A stretch of DNA of 64,000 nucleotides from Streptomyces sp. SAI-127 (GTDB lineage: Bacteria > Actinomycetota > Actinomycetes > Streptomycetales > Streptomycetaceae): assembly GCF_029894425.1 (NCBI RefSeq), contig NZ_JARXYJ010000002.1:248001-312000 (forward strand). The letters run 5' to 3'. Below, in pieces: positions 39,385 to 64,000 of this stretch (its first letter is position 1; every line of letters begins with the position of its first letter). The position numbers and the translations under genes are program-made. The notes under the pieces are model-generated. The model saw only the letters and a list, made by a program, of their open reading frames with translations, was not told where the DNA came from and ran no database searches.

Positions 39385-40184
39385 CGGGCCGGTCCCGGGC
39401 TGTCACGGCCGGCGCCTACGAACTGCCCAACGGGCGCCGGATCACCTGCGTCAGCCCCGCCGAGGCCAAGGTCCTCTGGGCGGAAGCCACGGCGGACGGC
39501 CTCTATGCCAAGGCTGCGAGCGAGCTGCGCCCCGGCGACACCGTCCTGGACATCGGGGCGAACATCGGGATCGTCTCCCTGATGTTCGGCTGGGCCGTGC
39601 CCGATCTGCGCATCGTCGCCGTGGAGCCCGCCCCGGCCACGTTCGCGTGCCTGGAATCCAATCTGCGCGAGCATCTGCCGCGGGCCGTGTGCATGTGCAG
39701 TGCGGTGTCCGACCGTGCCGGACACCGCACTTTCACCTACTATCCGAAGTCCACCGGGAATTCCGGGCTGTTCGCCGACCAGCGGGCCGACGACGAGAAC
39801 ACGCGGATATTCCTCCGCAACTCCGGAATCCCGGAGGAGTACATCGGGGAAATGATCAGCGGCCTGCACCGCGGAATCGACATGACCGTCCCCACTCTGA
39901 CCGTCTCCGATCTCGTCCGGCAGCACGCGCTGCACCGGATCGACCTGCTCAAGATCGACGTCGAGCGGGCCGAACACCTCGTTCTCGCCGGCGTAGAACC
40001 GGCCCACTGGCCGCTGATCGGCCATGTCGTCGCCGAAGTCCACGACGAACAAGGCCGGTTGGCGGCCATGCACCGCCTCCTCGAAGCCCGGGGATTCACC
40101 GTCGGGATCAGCCAGGACCCCAGGCTGGCCGGCACGGACCTGTACGAACTCGTCGCCAGGCGCACGCCCGACGGCACCCTTTGA
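39381..40184 (+). CDS. FkbM-family S-adenosylmethionine-dependent methyltransferase
   Basis: A 267-residue protein. The SAM-binding motif I is VLDIGANIGIVSL (Asp57-Gly63), followed by an acidic strand end VAVEPAPATF. The FkbM signature LLKIDVERAEHLVLAG (about 189-204) and the closing VAEVHDEQG are typical of the family, which usually O-methylates small molecules. It starts within the ATGA stop/start overlap with the synthetase upstream, 7 bases after a GGGGAGGGG site, so it is very probably coupled to the assembly line and tailors its product. No signal peptide or membrane segment is seen. An in-frame ATG at 39198 would add 61 residues lying inside the TE coding region and is unlikely to be used. 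The target hydroxyl or carboxyl is unknown; candidates are a Tyr, a hydroxylated residue or a sugar. Confidence 0.9.
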   Translation: MTGRSRAVTAGAYELPNGRRITCVSPAEAKVLWAEATADGLYAKAASELRPGDTVLDIGANIGIVSLMFGWAVPDLRIVAVEPAPATFACLESNLREHLPRAVCMCSAVSDRAGHRTFTYYPKSTGNSGLFADQRADDENTRIFLRNSGIPEEYIGEMISGLHRGIDMTVPTLTVSDLVRQHALHRIDLLKIDVERAEHLVLAGVEPAHWPLIGHVVAEVHDEQGRLAAMHRLLEARGFTVGISQDPRLAGTDLYELVARRTPDGTL

Positions 40185-40228
40185 CGTGTTCGAATGACGC
40201 CACGCCGCAGTTGAACGCGTTGAACACG

Positions 40229-40257
40229 ACACCGCTGGATGAATGATCCAGCGGTGT
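40229..40257 (+). terminator. Perfect 12-bp inverted repeat, probable terminator or attenuator hairpin
   Basis: The left arm ACACCGCTGGAT (40229-40240) pairs perfectly with ATCCAGCGGTGT (40246-40257) around a GAATG loop. It sits 45 bases after the methyltransferase stop and 86 bases before the next start. No T run follows, which is common for actinomycete hairpin terminators. It could end the upstream operon, attenuate read-through, or be an operator. Confidence 0.65.
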
Positions 40258-40331
40258 GCCATCGTGAAGCGGACTTTCTCCCAGGGCAGCGCAGCGCACC
40301 GTCATCGCACCGATTCAGCTTTCTCATTTGC

Positions 40332-40337
40332 AGGGGA
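40332..40337 (+). promoter_or_regulatory. Ribosome binding site for the fourth NRPS gene
   Basis: AGGGGA lies 6 bases before the ATG at 40344 and supports that start. The first residues ([16 protein letters not shown]) are a short helical leader like those at the N-termini of other NRPS subunits. Confidence 0.7.
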
Positions 40338-40343
40338 CAACTG

Positions 40344-64000
<23,657 letters not shown>

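Larger units (their letters stand above)
40185..40343. other. Intergenic gap between the methyltransferase and the fourth NRPS gene
   Basis: This is the only real non-coding stretch in the window (159 bp) and it is less GC-rich than its surroundings near 40310-40335. It contains one perfect hairpin and a ribosome binding site. I see no convincing -35/-10 pair, though a promoter after the hairpin would fit the layout. Confidence 0.8.

Noticed and set aside
40258..40343. Promoter before the fourth synthetase
   Set aside because: A promoter there would make sense, but no clear -35/-10 pair could be seen, so none is annotated.

Overview
This window is almost entirely part of one very large nonribosomal peptide synthetase (NRPS) locus. 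The DNA is very GC-rich, most codons end in C or G, genes are joined by ATGA start/stop overlaps, and one rare in-frame TTA codon is present. Together these point to an actinomycete, most likely Streptomyces. All supported genes are on the + strand, and no tRNA, rRNA, CRISPR array, transposase or phage gene was found.

Layout: (1) positions 1-8591, an NRPS gene whose 5' part lies before the window; it ends C-A-T-E. (2) 8588-14983, a two-module NRPS. (3) 14980-39384, an 8134-residue seven-module NRPS with a C-terminal thioesterase. (4) 39381-40184, an FkbM-family methyltransferase. (5) 40185-40343, a 159-bp gap with a perfect 12-bp hairpin. (6) 40344-64000, an NRPS gene that stays open to the end of the window (at least 7885 codons, six full modules plus part of a seventh). 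Genes 1 to 4 overlap by 4 bp each and look like one translationally coupled operon.

The window holds 18 adenylation (A) domains (the first partial), 18 condensation (C) domains (the last partial), 18 carrier (T/PCP) domains, 5 epimerization (E) domains and 1 thioesterase (TE). The logic is consistent throughout. Every carrier before an E domain has the GGDS signature, every C domain after an E domain is of the DCL type, and the other C domains are LCL. Predicted D residues are at modules 3, 7, 14, 15 and 17. Specificity codes read by eye suggest basic/Orn-like (modules 3, 4), Tyr-type (6, 14), basic (9), Gly (11, 18), Phe (12, 16), Asp (13) and Leu-like (17). Modules 5, 7, 8, 10 and 15 share one code, DALSLGTVMK, that I cannot assign; module 2 has a related code. 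Genes 1, 2 and 3 appear to work in that order, and the chain leaves on the gene 3 TE. The gene 6 synthetase therefore cannot follow gene 3. It probably acts earlier, possibly first, or belongs to a second line.

The most striking feature is a set of near-identical DNA blocks of about 0.25-1.4 kb shared between modules up to 37 kb apart. Several begin just before the A3 motif of the A domain and end before A10. The A-core blocks are strongly G-rich on the coding strand with potential G-quadruplex runs, unlike the C-rich flanks. This looks like recent A-domain core exchange or gene conversion. The TE is also unusual: its nucleophile elbow is AQSGS instead of GxSxG, and Ala replaces the usual catalytic Asp.
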